NCBI GenBank assembly: GCA_963170055.1
Contig: CAUJGJ010000444.1
Span: 6,178,118-6,238,117 of the forward strand
Source of the DNA: Halisarca cf. caerulea
Taxonomy: Eukaryota; Porifera; Demospongiae; Chondrillida; Halisarcidae
Direction: 5' to 3'
DNA length: 60,000 bases
Shown here: one piece after another, positions 21,155 through 33,318 of the stretch
Position numbering within the stretch: the stretch's first letter is position 1
How the letters are laid out: the number at the start of each line of letters is the position of its first letter
Made by a program: the position numbers and the translations under genes
Notes under the pieces: generated by a model
What the model saw: only the letters and a program-made list of their open reading frames with translations
What the model was told of the DNA's origin: nothing
Database searches by the model: none

Positions 21155-24100
21155 ATGGCTCTTTCCCCACGAGCTCGATGTTTCACTGAAACAGAAGCCA
21201 CTGCTATTCTGAAGTCTGCTTCCAAATTCGCAGCAATTCGTTCACTGCCTGTAAAGCCCTCAGGCGGAGAGGTATTCCTTTTCCTCAATGAAGGCAACAG
21301 AGCAGGTATGCAAAACATTAATTTTGGCATGCAGTTATACACATTTACACACAAGTGAAGTCAAGTTAAAAGAAAAGTATGAATAAAGTTAACATTTAAA
21401 ATCTGTATCATGGCCTCATCTTATACCTGCAATATAAAGAGCAAGACAAGACAGTTAGTTATACAGACATGACAAGATAATACAGTTTTAACTATGCAAT
21501 GCAATACTTTTTCAAATTTACATACATATAAACACCCAAATATTTGCTATAATATAGATGACTGGCGTTGTGACCAGTATCGCTGGAGATGTGAGGGGGT
21601 ACACAAGCTGCCAAAAAGAAACCCCAGATTAAAAAAGATGTATTTCAACATCGAAACCCCTAATGGTCCCAGCAAGAAGTTTCAACGCCAAGCGTACCAA
21701 CTGGTGGACCAGACAAAATACACCCTAGTCCACTACCTTGGAGACAGTGGTGTCTTTGAGGGCCTGCCTCATCGAGGGATGAAGGAAGGAGAGGGTAGAG
21801 AGCACTTGCGCACTCTACCCTCATACATGGAGGAGCTGAAGCAGAAGGCAATTTCACCTCAACTGCCTTCTGCTACCTATAAGACTGAGGTGGCCAAGGC
21901 TGGTATCGACAAAACATACCATGCCATAAAGATGCCAAGAAACATCAAACAGGTGCGTGTGGATAAAACTTATCACACAACTTCAAATAGTTGTATCCTT
22001 ATCATTCAGATCCGGAACCTGAGATACACCCTCAGGCATGGGGCAAGGCTGGGACAGGACAGCTTATACAACCTTCATGCCCTATCGTATGAGGTGGGAG
22101 GGTTCGTCAGGCAGATCACTACCTATCCAGACCTGGAGGTAGTGTTTGGAATGGAGGAGTTGCTAGAGGACATGAAGGTGGAGCTTCAACTCCAGGCCCC
22201 TCGACAGGTGTTGTCCTATGACACCACCTTCCAGTTGGGGAATTTTTATTTGTCATTTGCACTGTACCGGGCAACACGGTTTAAAGGGGAGCCATGTGTC
22301 CCAGCTCTCTTCCTCTTACATGAGAGGAAGTTTGCGAGCACACATATGACTTTCTTCAGGCATCTGAAGGAAGTAATTCCCAGGAAGTGCAGGGTTGGCA
22401 TAGTGACTGACAGAGAGAGGGCCATCACTACAGCCATCTCTGCAGAGGTACCCACCCTACACCAGGTGTTCTGTTGGAACCACATCTACGCTGATGTGTG
22501 TAACTGGCTGCTGAAACACGGAGCTCCGATAAGTGACATCAGCATCATCACCAGTCACTTACGGACTTTGTTCAATCAGCCCAGCCAGCAGGACTATGAG
22601 GAGAAGCTCAGTGAGCTGAGTGGGGTTTGGGACGACCTCTTTAGGGAGTACTACCTCCAGCATATCCACAAAGAGGTAGATACCGGGATTGGAAGGTGGA
22701 GGCTGGAGCAGTTGGGGCTGTACACTGCTGACTCTGGTGTCACCACAAACCTGTCTGAGTCATTGAACAAAGTGATCAAGGCTCTGCAGGGCTGGAAGGA
22801 GGCACCAGTGGATGCCATGATGACAGCACTGTACCAGCCGCAGCAGTATTTCATCAATGAAATACAAAGAGGACTAGCTGGTGAGTAGACCTACTTCAAT
22901 GACATGTCAACATGTACGATGAACGCATGATCTTGAATTGCTATGTAACTTCAATGACTGTAGGCCTTGGTGAATACCGTCTCAAACCTGAGTTCTGCCA
23001 TCTCAAAAGAGATGTACAGGCTATGGAGATGGTACAGGCCCTTAATGTGGATGAACTGCTGCAGCAGATGCGAGAGGCAGCCACCATGCATCACAGTAAG
23101 AGAAGGGTACACAAATTCCATTATGTGAGTTACTTCATAATTATTCTTATACTCTGTACATACAGAACCAACCCTGACACCTGCAGCTACCGCCTCTCCT
23201 GGTACATCAGACAACATCACTCATCCCCGTAAGAAACTAGATAACGATGCTTTAATATATACGTTTAAAACCAATCTATATCTGCAGTCCTGACTACTCC
23301 CACGCCTCCTTTCTCACTGAGCCAAACCTCAACCAGCACGATGTCAGGTAAGTGTGAAAAACACCACACACACACAAAGATTCTTAGTGACGTACACATT
23401 AGTTTATCACTAATCTACTAACAGCTTCAGTCAAGTCACTGCCTCCCTCCTTCCCGACATGTGGATCAGATGGCACCTCCCCTCATGGTAAGTACATATG
23501 CACACTATGACATACATGCATGTACATTATGTCTGATCTATCAACAGTTCCGCCCAATACCTTGGCTCCCTCTTCCCCAAACCACATCCCAAGTAGCACC
23601 TCTCTCTCTGGTAGGTGCATGTGTACGTTAAGTCATACACACACTAAACAAAGATATTGTTGCAATCAATCTACCAACAACAGACCAGGATCCTTCCCCA
23701 TCCTCACCTACTTGCCCCTCCACAAGCCAAACTTCAGTTGGTACCTCCCCCTCGTGTAAGTACATACATGTGTATGTACAAACATTACGACGTGTGTATA
23801 TGTGTGGAAACATTGCTCGGCAAATGTTCACTTTATCAACAGGCCAGGCTTCTCCCCCAAGCCATAATTCAGATGGCACCTCTCTCTCAGGTGAGTGATT
23901 TGTTCTTGTACATGTATACTGGGTGCCTTTGCAGTAGCCACAGGCTATTGGCCTTACCAGCTTAAATAAGATTTCTGATATTGATACTGATACTGATACT
24001 GATACAATAACAAGACATCCTTGCCTACGACATTCATTGACACAGTCTTGAATGCTTCATCTCATTATAAACCAACAGGTTCTTTGGTTCAAATGGGACC

Positions 24101-27100
24101 AGCAAGTCAGGGCAACTCCTCAAGTAAGCAGCTAGTCATTAACTCTTGGCAACATTTCATCATTGACAAGCACTTTTAACTACTATCAGCAGGCAATACC
24201 TTGACTTCAACGGCCCCACATACAATGCAGACCAGGGATACCACTCAGCATGGTAAGTATTGTACATCAACTGACATGCCAATGCATCAACAGTTAACCT
24301 CAACCAACAGCGACCACATCGGACATGCTTGCCTGGACTGTGAACCGGAGGGACATGGTGTCTTTTGACCCACATCTTAAGGTGTTTAATGTCAAGGGCA
24401 TCTCAGGCACAGTCAGGGTGGTATCCCTGAGTTCTAAACCAACGTGCAGCTGCCCTAGTGTGGGAGAATGCTACCACATCAAGGCAGTTAAAGATATAGT
24501 GGGAATATCAAGCACACCTAAAGTCAAGGTGAGTATATAGCTCTGAGAAGACATTTATAGGCTTGGCTTGTCCTTTATTGTAGCTTAAACCTATCAAATG
24601 TCGGAATAAGGTGTTCTGGGTTTGAAATCTTACACAAGAGTGAATATTGAGTGAAAATATATTCTGTGCAAATGTACGGGTGGCCATTTTATTTCAGGGT
24701 CAATCCTACATATGAAATACCTATCATACATACTTCATGATTCAGTTAAATTTTCACAATTTCCTGGATATACGTGAAATTTCTTACTTTGTATGTGTCT
24801 ATTTATGTACAAAGTTTGGAAATCTGTGTACTATGAAATTGAGCTTCATCAAGCTGAAGCACCGACAGCTTTTGGACTGCCTACAAAATGTTACTCAACA
24901 ACATACACTTCAATGTACAGCCTCTGAATCTGACAAAATTGAGGAGGAACTCTCGCCCAAAGCTGGAGAGGAAGTCAGGGAGGAAGCGCCCCAGGTTGGC
25001 AGACCTGGACCAGTCTGACAGAGAACTTTGTAAGAACACATGGCATTCCACTATATGATATAATTCAATCCTTTATGGTTGGATGAAACATACAATTACA
25101 CAGTTACTACAGAAACCAGTGCCCATCTGCCACAAATTCCTCTAGGTTCATCGAAACTTGCAGCTGGTGAGTATGCTATACGTAAGTTTATGTCTGTATA
25201 CATCTGTAAGGTCTAAAACTTCCATTCAATAGTTGAACACAAGTCCCTTCCAATGAAGCGTTCCTCACAGCAAAACTTGGACAGTGACCCAGAGGAATGT
25301 ACGTATGTGTAGGTATAGATGATAGGCATACCCAACGGTGGTAAACTATGATATACATGATATACATTGTCCACACTCAACACTTGCAGTGCCAAATGTC
25401 ACAGTGGCTGCACTATCAGACCCTACAGGTCTCAATGGATTCGATGGTAACAAGATTGGCTAGGCTATTATTTTTCATAAGTGGTCAATGCTTCAATGTC
25501 TTATAAACCCAACAGCAAAAAAAAGTTCATGGTCGAGGGAATTCTCCCAGAGTGAGGTGGCCAGTGCTGTTGAGGCTGTTTCACCGGCAAACTGTTTCAA
25601 TCAGTATGTCCATGCACAAGGCCATGACCTGTTTGATGTACTGAATGGTGAAGATCTCAGTGGAGAGGTGAGGATATCATACATGATACAATGCTACAGC
25701 ACATCTAAAATGATAGTACAGGCACTCTTTGACCTCTCGGATGTGATATATGTATACATATTATTGATCCATCATTAACCTTTTGTCCTTGTAGTCTGTT
25801 GATTCCTTCCTGTTCATGGTGGCTGCCAGGGCCGGACAAAGTGTACGTTACCAATGCACAGATGGAGTGGTTATAAAACCTAATCACATTATTTATGTAT
25901 GCTGCAGGGCATTAAAGTATATCCTGTTTGCCATAAGTATCACACATTTATGGCAACAGGCAACTACACTGCCAACCAGTGGATACCGGTAGGCATTATA
26001 CAACACCAAAACCTTGTATGACCATGTCATCTGTAATGATTTTGTGTTTAGGAGAGTGGCCTAGAAGGCTACAGCTACATACTTGTTCCAGTTGTTGAAA
26101 GTAACCATTGGACTCTGGGGGTAAGTACACAGTACCTTGCCAACTCAGAGCTCTCTCATAGAAATTGTGGCAGCAATGCTATGCCTATACTCTTACTACC
26201 CTCAGGTAATAAAGTGCAGTGACAGAGCCATTTTCATCATGGACTCTGTCTATACTACCCCACATTCAAATCAAGCTGCTACAATCAAGTAAGCTTAGAA
26301 TCCACCTAATGTTGAGGTACGTATGTGAATTAATGAAACAATCGATATTTTGTTTCTAGGCAGTTTGCTCAGGCTGCACTCCCTGGGGACTGGACCATTC
26401 ACATAGCAAAGGTGAAGGGTTTATTGAATACAATGCAGCATACATACATGTGAATGGTGTGAGTGTAAACAAATTATTTGTGCTTATGTAGGGTCTTCCA
26501 CGACAGAAAGGGGCACACAACTGTGGGGTCTTTGTGGTCATGGTGAGAAAGTGGCACTGTACTATGTACTATTCCACTTGTGTGCCATGTACTGTATGGT
26601 ATATGGATCATTTTGTACACACAGTATGCCTTATACACTGTGATGGCCCAGCAAATGGACTTCACCGCAGTAAGTGATCTTAAAATAAAAGCATAACAAG
26701 ATTCCACCCGTAATCTACTATTTTATGTACTCGCACAAAGGATGACATGACCAGAATAAGGCTGTGGCTGACGGTGATGCTGGTTCACAACAAAGACCAC
26801 CCGTAAGTTGTAGGTATGAATGTTCACAGCCATTAATTGGTATTCAAAACATGACTATTTACCTCCAACATACGTACTTACAGTTACATACTAAGGGTGA
26901 TCAATACATGTCAGCTACATCCCAGACTCAAAAGAAAAATGTAAGATTCAGCATGCATGGGCACATTAGGTACGTACATGAAGTGCATACATCATTCACC
27001 TTCTAGAAGAACCAACAAAATACCAACACCACCTGCCGTCCCCACCACAACCTCAACACCACCTGCTGTCGCTACCACACCCTCAACGCCACCTGATGTC

Positions 27101-28652
27101 GCCACCACACCCTCGACACCACCTGATGTCGCCACCACACCCTCGACACCACCTGATGTCGCCACCACACCCTCAACACCACCTGATGTCGCCACCACAC
27201 CCTCGACACCACCTGCGGAGCCCATGTGAGTTGCTTTACACCCAATATACTACATACAAGTTAACTTGTAGATTGCCTTCTAAATTGGGAGTGTTGATGT
27301 CTCAGTTACATAAATTTTTCACTCAATAGGATGGAACAAGAATCTGCAACAGCTGGCTCAGATTCCGAAGAAGAATCAATGACCTACCCTTTGAGTGGTA
27401 TGTAGTTATTAAATGACATGTACATGGCCAAAAACATGCATACATACATACATACAAACCTTAATGTTCCTCACCACACTGATGACAGATGACAGACTGG
27501 TAGCCAACCTTGACTATAGTGACGCCCCATGTCCTGATCGCGATGACATCTGTAGCATCACTGTAACACCTGCGGAAATGGTGGCCCTGATGGAAGAGGA
27601 CATTGAAAAAGAAGAGCCCCTACCACCGTAAGCTACTATAGGCCTACAGTACATATCATATGGTATGTTTAACTCTCCCAAAACAACTGCACAGATTCCC
27701 AAAGTTCGAGGAGGCTACCGTCAGAAGTATTCTACGGAACGCACATTCAAATGTAAGCACACACATATCAATCCAGAAAGTGTGAACACCCTTCATTTCA
27801 TTCATCACTCACACTTACTTACATGCATTGAATTTTTGTTCTATAGGGCTACTTCAAGAACTGGGAGACTACCACATACGGCTCACTACTTCAAACAGCA
27901 AAAAGTGATAAAGTAGTGGCTACAATGGTGGAACAGGGACCAGTACGGGGACAGTTTGTGAGTTCATAGGCATACAATCTAGTGTTATACGAATCTTAAA
28001 CAGACATTGTGCATGTAAACACAATGTGTAATGGATACATATACTCTAGGCCTAGTTTACACATGGATACCGACCAATGGATTGGTGATACACAAAGTGA
28101 AAATTTTCACTGTGTGTTATCCAATGCATTTGCCGGCAGGCTTCAAATCAGTGTTGAATTGTGAACTCACTCTTGATAGATGTAGAGGTGTCGGAGATTG
28201 TATACATACACCTAGGCAGAGAAAAAAAGAATTTCTGTGATCATATACATGTGTGCACACAACACAATACAACTGTAGAAGCCCCATAACTGACTAGGTA
28301 TATAATATAATATGGTAGTATCGAGTTGTGTTGAAACACTGACACTAAATTGTCTAAATGTTCAGATCTAGTACATTTCACTCTCTTTCTCCATCAGAGA
28401 AGGGAAATCCAGGCATATCTTTTTGCCTTGGCCCTTCCACTAACAGAGTGGGTTTGGCACCGGGCCATGACAGTTTCACTCTGTGTTCTCTACCCCGAGG
28501 TAAGGGTAAAGACCAGCTTTAGCTAGATTACATTGCATGCTATGAACACTCTTTCTGTTCCCTTGTAGGCTATGTTGCTGATAACAGAGAAAGTCCTCGG
28601 GGTAGATAAAGAGATGGCGTACAGAATTTACAGAACCAATAACTATGACTGA
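21155..28652 (+). CDS. MULE transposase - SWIM - Ulp1-like protease, ~34 exons
   Basis: ATG 21155. Exons 21155-21305, 21558-21952, 22010-22880 and 22964-23095 encode the MULE transposase: SYDTTFQLGNFYLSFALYRA, RVGIVTDRERAIT, VFCWNHIYADVCNWL and NLSESLNKVIK (DDE with the C..H between). The 57-bp intron 21953-22009 is in frame. A Pro/Ser/Thr-rich string of small exons follows (23166-24252). Exon 24311-24538 has the SWIM finger CSCPSVGECYH. A basic exon is at 24921-25029. The Ulp1-like part is spread over many small exons: NHWTLG (His codon 26106), IMDSVYTT (Asp codon 26242), LPRQKGAHNCGVFVV (Cys codon 26522). Then come a decapeptide repeat (27007-27225), acidic exons and a C-terminal helical region ending YRIYRTNNYD at TGA 28652. 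The exons in this model have no internal stop. Some borders, especially 26813-27006 and 27958-28397, are uncertain, and it could be two genes. Confidence 0.75.
23288..23890 (+). repeat. Tandemly duplicated symmetric exons in the MULE gene
   Basis: Exons 23288-23347, 23425-23487, 23548-23610, 23684-23755 and 23843-23890 are each 48-72 bp, start and end in phase 1, and end with similar codons (SDGTSPHG, SSTSLSG, SVGTSPS, SDGTSLSG). The introns between them also look alike (GTAAGTACATA at the start, ATCAACAG at the end). This fits repeated duplication of an exon-intron unit of 120-150 bp. Confidence 0.65.
27030..27213 (+). repeat. 30-bp coding minisatellite (decapeptide TPPDVATTPS)
   Basis: Six units of 30 bp keep the frame and encode TPPxVATTPS variants, four of them identical at protein level. 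It forms a proline/threonine linker in the MULE protein. Confidence 0.9.
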
Positions 28653-29679
28653 ACTTTGTAGTACAATTGCATGATATAGATGACGACAACTCAGAAGAAA
28701 GCGTGCTAGCTAAATTCTCATACGAATCGTTTTACCTTTCAGCCTTGGACTTGTTTTCCTCTCTGTCCCCGTCAAACTGGCACTGGTGCGCGTGACAACA
28801 CGTGACTCTTTGTTCCGCGTTCCGCAGACCGTTCCGCATTTTAGTCACTCCCAGTTCAGTATCTTCCGCCTCAAACAACATCCCACTTGCAGCCATGTGA
28901 CCAAGGCATCATACAATACTTTAAGAGACAATACAGACAAGTTCTCCTTCAGCAATACATTTTGGCCATTGAAAACAAGGAAGCCTTTAAGCCGACTGTT
29001 TTGGATGCTATGGTCTACACACAGACAGCCTGGGGGAAGGTTTCACCAAACACTGTTGCAAATTGTTTCCGTCATGCTGGTTTCACCAAGGATGACATAG
29101 ACCATCAAGACAATCTTGAACAAGACAGTGAATTGGAAGACTTGACAAGACATGCGTGTCTACTGTCAGATACAGATTGTTTGCATCCAGAAGATTATGC
29201 CAACATTGATGAAAATGTGGCAACTTCTGGTATTCTGGAGGACCATGAAATAGTTTCTGAAGTACAGCAGATGGGAAGAGAGAAAGCTGATGAAGATTCG
29301 GATAATGAAGATGACAGTGTACACACTTGTCCACCTTCAAATGCAGATGTATGGCATGTATTTAACACTTTACGCAAACACTTTTTGTTGAAGGATGCAA
29401 CAGCTCTAAAAGTACTTTTAGATTTAGAAAAAGCTAGTGTAGCCACATTATTAAAGAAGCAGACTATGATAGAAGATTTTTATTAACTATAACATTATGT
29501 TATTACTGTCCTCGGTATATTTTTTCACTATACGTATATCTTTAATATTTTGGTACTCTGAATCATGTTGAATGTGAAAATTTTATGTATCGTATGCATG
29601 TACTGTTAACGAGAAATACTGTTTACAAGAAATACTTCGCCAAGCACCATGGATTTCTCGTTAAGCAGGATCTACTGTA

Positions 29680-29955
29680 TTATGCTTGGCTTATATGGTA
29701 GGTTTCTCAGGGTGTGTCTTGGTTGGCATGGTAATTTGCCTTGTAATTGTTTTTGGCTTGGTTACCCTAGGTGCATGGGTGTGTTTTGGAATTTGGGCAT
29801 ATTTACATGCCTTTGTTAGCTACAGGGTTGCCACTTCAATGTTCACTGGTGCGCATTGATGGTTTGGGGTATTTGTTTGGCTTCTGACCTCACGAATTTT
29901 GGTCGTGTTCAAGGTAGGAGGTCAGTGTTGGTTATTTTTCTTTTGTATAGTGCAA
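29680..29955. other. No gene seen
   Basis: T/G-rich sequence between Tigger C and the DIRS-like gag. It may be the 5' part of the DIRS-like element, but no terminal repeat is recognisable. Confidence 0.35.
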
Positions 29956-29959
29956 GCCA

Positions 29960-30648
29960 ATGCTGCCACTCTGTCTGGCTTGGAGCCATCTTTGCAATCA
30001 CCAGTTGTCGGCAAGCAAGGAGAGATTGAGGGGCCCAAAATGGGCTTGGTCCTTGGTGGAGGGTTGCCGTCCATCCCGGTGGACCTTCTCCGTGTGCAGA
30101 AGGGTCAGTATGTAGAACTGACTGAATTCCTTCCGGAGAGGATTCAAGAGTCCTTTCCTTTTTCAGAAGGGAAAAAGAAAAAATTACAGCCCATTGATAA
30201 ATTTTTGGACTGGGTGCTGGCTTTCTGTACATATAGCCAGGCATTGGCTTCTGGATCCTCCAGTCCCATCTTGGCATGTGATCTTACCTTTGTGGTCACG
30301 GTGGCTCGGTTGGCTCGGGATCACCCAGGATCAGCTTGGGCCTCATATGAACATGCTGCATGAGCCAAAGCAGTGGCCAACCCCCATTTCCAATGGAAAA
30401 AGCTGGATCAGGAGTTGTGGGCCCTGGCCACAGTTAAAGGTTCTGCTGGGCCCAGCTCCTACCCACAGCAGGGTGGAGGTCGCAGTGGCAAGAGAGCTCG
30501 CAATGACATCAATGCCTGCTTCAAGTGGAATGACGGCACTTGCAATTTCAAAAATTGCAAGTACAGCCATGTGTGCTCTTCCTGCTTCGCACCCCACCAC
30601 AAGGTTGGCTCTTGCCCCTCTGCTCCTAAGGCTAAGAAGACTGCCTAA
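29960..30648 (+). pseudogene. DIRS-like retrotransposon gag
   Basis: The frame reads GGLPSIPVDLLRVQKGQYVE, LTEFLPERIQES and PIDKFLDWVLAFCTYSQALA, matching DIRS-type gag proteins (GLP.IP..L...I..G..V...E.LP). After a TGA at 30361-30363 the same frame continues with KKLDQELWALA and a Cys/His tail, CFKWNDGTCNFKNCKYSHVC then CFAPHH, a nucleic-acid-binding knuckle. The TGA sits where the family usually has Arg or Gln, so it is likely a nonsense mutation. DIRS elements use a tyrosine recombinase; none is seen here. Confidence 0.7.
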
Positions 30649-30952
30649 CTGGATCAGTATAGCTGTTATTGTTATCAGTTATTATAACAACAAAGGCATA
30701 TATATGTATGCATGTATAAGTATTAATTATTTATATATATATATTGTTCCTGTATTACCCTTTGGGTATATAAAAGGCATGTTAGCTTCATTGTATGCTG
30801 TTTAGTTTATTAGCCACTGTTATTTCTCTTGTATACTTTATGATTACGCAGTATTTTAATAGGTATTATCACACTAATATGTATAATGTTGTCTTCAAGT
30901 TCTGCATTATTTGATTATATTCATACCTACCCTTAAACATTGTTGTTCTCAG

Positions 30953-31404
30953 GATTGGCTGCATGGAAGCCTGCTTGCTGGAAGGTGATCCCCATGTTAG
31001 CCACCCGATTTTGTGGTCTGCAAAAGTTCAGTTCCACTGTGAGTTCGGTCCCGGCACTCCCACCTTTAGCCAGGGTGATTCATACTCCCCTCCGGCTTGG
31101 TTCCTGGTCAAATCACCTCAGGAATCATCCCAACCAAACATGGGTTGATCAACTGTTGGTAGGGTTGCAGGAAGGGGTTAGGATTGGGTTCAACCCTGCG
31201 TTTACCTGCACCTCGGCTAGCTCCATTATGCCATCTGCTTTGGAGCATCCGGATGTAGTTCAAGGTTACTTGGATGCGGAACGAGACTCCAGTAACCTTG
31301 CTGGTCCTTACTTGCCAGATATGTTGTCTGGCATCGTTTTTAATCGATTTGGGGTGATCCCAAAAGCCAATAACCTTGGCAAATGGCGTTTGATATCAAG
31401 TATC
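30953..31404 (+). pseudogene. DIRS-like reverse transcriptase, N-terminal fragment
   Basis: Contains THTPLRLGS-like text (IHTPLRLGSWSNHLRNHPNQ), GVRIGFNPAF, SALEHPDVVQGYLDAE and FGVIPKANNLGKWRLI, the conserved entry to DIRS reverse transcriptases. It stops where the hairpin element at 31400 begins. The catalytic part and RNase H are missing. A 270-bp AT-rich gap (30649-30952) separates it from gag. Confidence 0.7.
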
Positions 31405-32786
31405 GCTTGATGACATCATACATCAAAGGAGCCACCAGGGCAGTAAATTTGGTTAGTCTAGGGCAGTAAGTAAGCAGTGTAAGCTGTGAAACCACAATCA
31501 ATGAAGCTAGACCCAATGTAAGCAGTACTAAAAGAACACAACAGAAGACAAACCGGAGCAAAGTCTAGCTTTCCGAAACGCAGGAGACTTCGCACAGGCT
31601 TATATCGAAGGCTTTGTTCAGGCTTTTATAGAAGCAACGAGCAGAGACATTTCCTCCAAATATAAAAGTAAAACTTAACCGTACCTGACATTGCCTATGT
31701 GACTAAGTTCTTTATCGTCTTCGAAATCCTCTTCCTCCATATCGAAATTGAATCTTTTTAGTCTTTTTCAACGTATATACTGAAATCCATTTCTCTATTC
31801 TATGATTCTAGGAACAATTTCCTGCTTTTGGAGCGTTTAATTGGCGACAAACCAGTTACAGTGAAACCTGCCCAATCCGACACCTCTCTAAACCGACAAA
31901 TGCCTAAACCGACACTAAATTCGAGGCACCGATAGTTTTTCAATACAAAATCACCTGCCTAATCCGACAAATGCCTAATCCGAAAACCAACATCCATTTT
32001 GGAGTCCCTAGAATAAAATTAACCTGTACAATCCGACAATTGTTGCAAATTGGCTGGAGTTTCTCCTTCTATTTTCCCGCCGTACGCGTTATGCTTGCAT
32101 GCGGACGCCATATTGCTTCATTACGTAATGATTCAATAACTAGAGAGGGGTTTGAGTATCTATGGCATAACGTTTAAACGCTACGTAGTAAGCTGATAGG
32201 TACGTTTGAAATTTAGAACGTTTTTCGTTTTAGCAACGTCGTAACGTTATAGCGACATAGAACTATGACATAGAACTATGACGAAGATCTTTTTTGCGAG
32301 TTTTTGGCGATTCTGAGGGAGATTTGGGTTCCTAGCGTTCTTTTATTATCAGAAACGGAACGCCAGGCGGAAAGCAGCAGTTAGAGGAGTAATGGAGAGA
32401 GCGTCAACACGAGCCTTATAACGTAGAACAACAACGTACTAAGATACCTTGATACGTCGAAACCGTTACTAAGTAAGCTCATTACGTAACGTTTTACGTA
32501 GTGCTAAACCTCTCTACTAGCAAACACTGTTACGCAATAATCGGACTCAGTTGTAATAACGAATCAAAATTCTAACCCAAACCCTAACCCTCTGTAATCC
32601 GACAACCTCCTAATCCGACATTTTTTTCCAGTCCCATTGAGTGTCGGATTAGACAGGTTTCACTGTACTATACGTCCTATCCTTGGGAGTATTGTATTTA
32701 CTGCTCTCGCCCCTCGGGTGCTTCGTGCTTGGGATCTTGTGCAGTAAATACGATATTCCCTCGGTAGGCTTATAGTAACTAGTAAG
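31400..32786. repeat. Hairpin element, copy 1, interrupted by a MITE
   Basis: The left end (AGTATCGCTTGATGACATCA then TACATCAAAGG) matches the left end of the element at 48655 (TTTATCGCCCGATGACGTCA). Near 31845 GGCGACAAACCAGTTAC matches GCGATAAACCAGTTACTACA at 49100. After the 811-bp MITE a palindrome (GTATTTACTGC ... GCAGTAAATAC, 32689-32749) and TAGTAACTAGTA match the order in the 48655 copy. The matching right terminus is not found. Confidence 0.6.
31857..32667. mobile_element. 811-bp pogo-type MITE
   Basis: Ends TACAGTGAAACCTGCCCAAT and, reverse complemented, TACAGTGAAACCTGTCTAAT, with ATCCGACA subrepeats inside both. TA at each end. No transposase. The related sequence at 49100 shows the unoccupied site. 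Confidence 0.85.
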
Positions 32787-32934
32787 TACAGTCACACCTG
32801 GGTTATCCGAAAGTAGTTTATCCAACACTCCGCTGTGAGTCACCATCACTACTCTGTGTACAATTTAGTACACAGAATTATCCAATTATACCTGCTTTAT
32901 CTGACATATTGGTCGGATAAACCAGGGACCACTA
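32787..32934. mobile_element. Tigger-type MITE, copy 2
   Basis: TACAGTCACACCTGGGTTAT at the left and GGATAAACCAGGGACCACTA at the right. Same family as 12480-12642, shorter and somewhat diverged. Confidence 0.82.
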
Positions 32935-33318
32935 TATATGCATTTAAAATATTGCATTCTGCCCTTGATTTAGTTTTGAAATTGAATGATAACAATAATT
33001 TTTGCATGTCCCCTGGTATATACCCTGGCAGGTTGTGAGATGATTGACAGTTGGTGCAGTCAGAGCTGCACACAATAATTTCACTAAGCATGCATGCCTT
33101 GCCCTGTGGGTCCAGCTGCACTCCCCTTTGATAGGGTATTAAGTATGCACTTATAATAACAAATTTAAAAATTAGATGTATTTGTTTTGTTAATAACCAA
33201 TTAGCTAGAGGTCATCACATTTAGGCCAACATCATTGCGCATGCGCAGTGCATATTGGCGGAATAATTCGCAGTACATGCATCTTACAGTAAAGGATCCC
33301 AAAGGCTAACTTGAAGGC

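Larger units (their letters stand above)
20899..28851. mobile_element. Mutator-like element (MULE), 7.95 kb
   Basis: CAGTTCAGTA is present on both sides (20889-20898 and 28852-28861), a 10-bp target duplication typical of MULEs. Inverted ends share GTGACTAAAATGCGGAACGG (left) and, reverse complemented, the same 20 bases on the right, with weaker matches such as GTCACGTGTTGTCA further in. One many-exon plus-strand gene fills the element. Its insertion split Tigger C, so it is the younger of the two. Confidence 0.93.
20015..29486 (+). pseudogene. Tigger C transposase, in two parts (20015-20898, 28862-29486)
   Basis: ATG at 20015. The N-terminal HTH (YSIQFKKTIFEDVDAKKLSK, ICKKHGIPNSTLSTFLKNRK) and a second CENP-B-type DNA-binding region (ATASWLQRFRARKGI) lead to the DDE core: VYNVDETGLFYRCLP, VILFIDDCPGHP, and after the insertion LQPCDQGIIQYFKRQY. 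TAG at 20315-20317 is the only stop in the left part. The MULE entered after GTTCAGTA; joining 20898 to 28862 gives GTT CAG TAT CTT, i.e. VTVQYLPPQTTSHLQPCDQG, the canonical sequence with the frame kept. The right part ends with an acidic tail at TAA 29486. Confidence 0.92.
19785..29677. mobile_element. Tigger element C, split by a MULE
   Basis: Ends CAGTAGAAACTGCTTAACAC (19785) and, reverse complemented, CAGTAGATCCTGCTTAACGA (ending 29677) are inverted repeats flanked by TA (19783-19784, 29678-29679). Without the 7953-bp MULE and one copy of its 10-bp duplication the element is about 1.9 kb. It encodes one CENP-B-like transposase. Confidence 0.9.

Noticed and set aside
24737..25018. 93-codon frame as the exon here
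   Set aside because: The other frame from 24921 (LTKLRRNSRPKLERKSGRKR) has an acceptor, a donor and family-like content.
29899..31410. LTR retrovirus-like element
   Set aside because: The gag and reverse transcriptase text fits the DIRS type; no LTRs, protease, integrase or envelope are seen.
31340..31561. Minus frame spanning the DIRS fragment border
   Set aside because: It crosses the junction between two elements and has no recognisable content.
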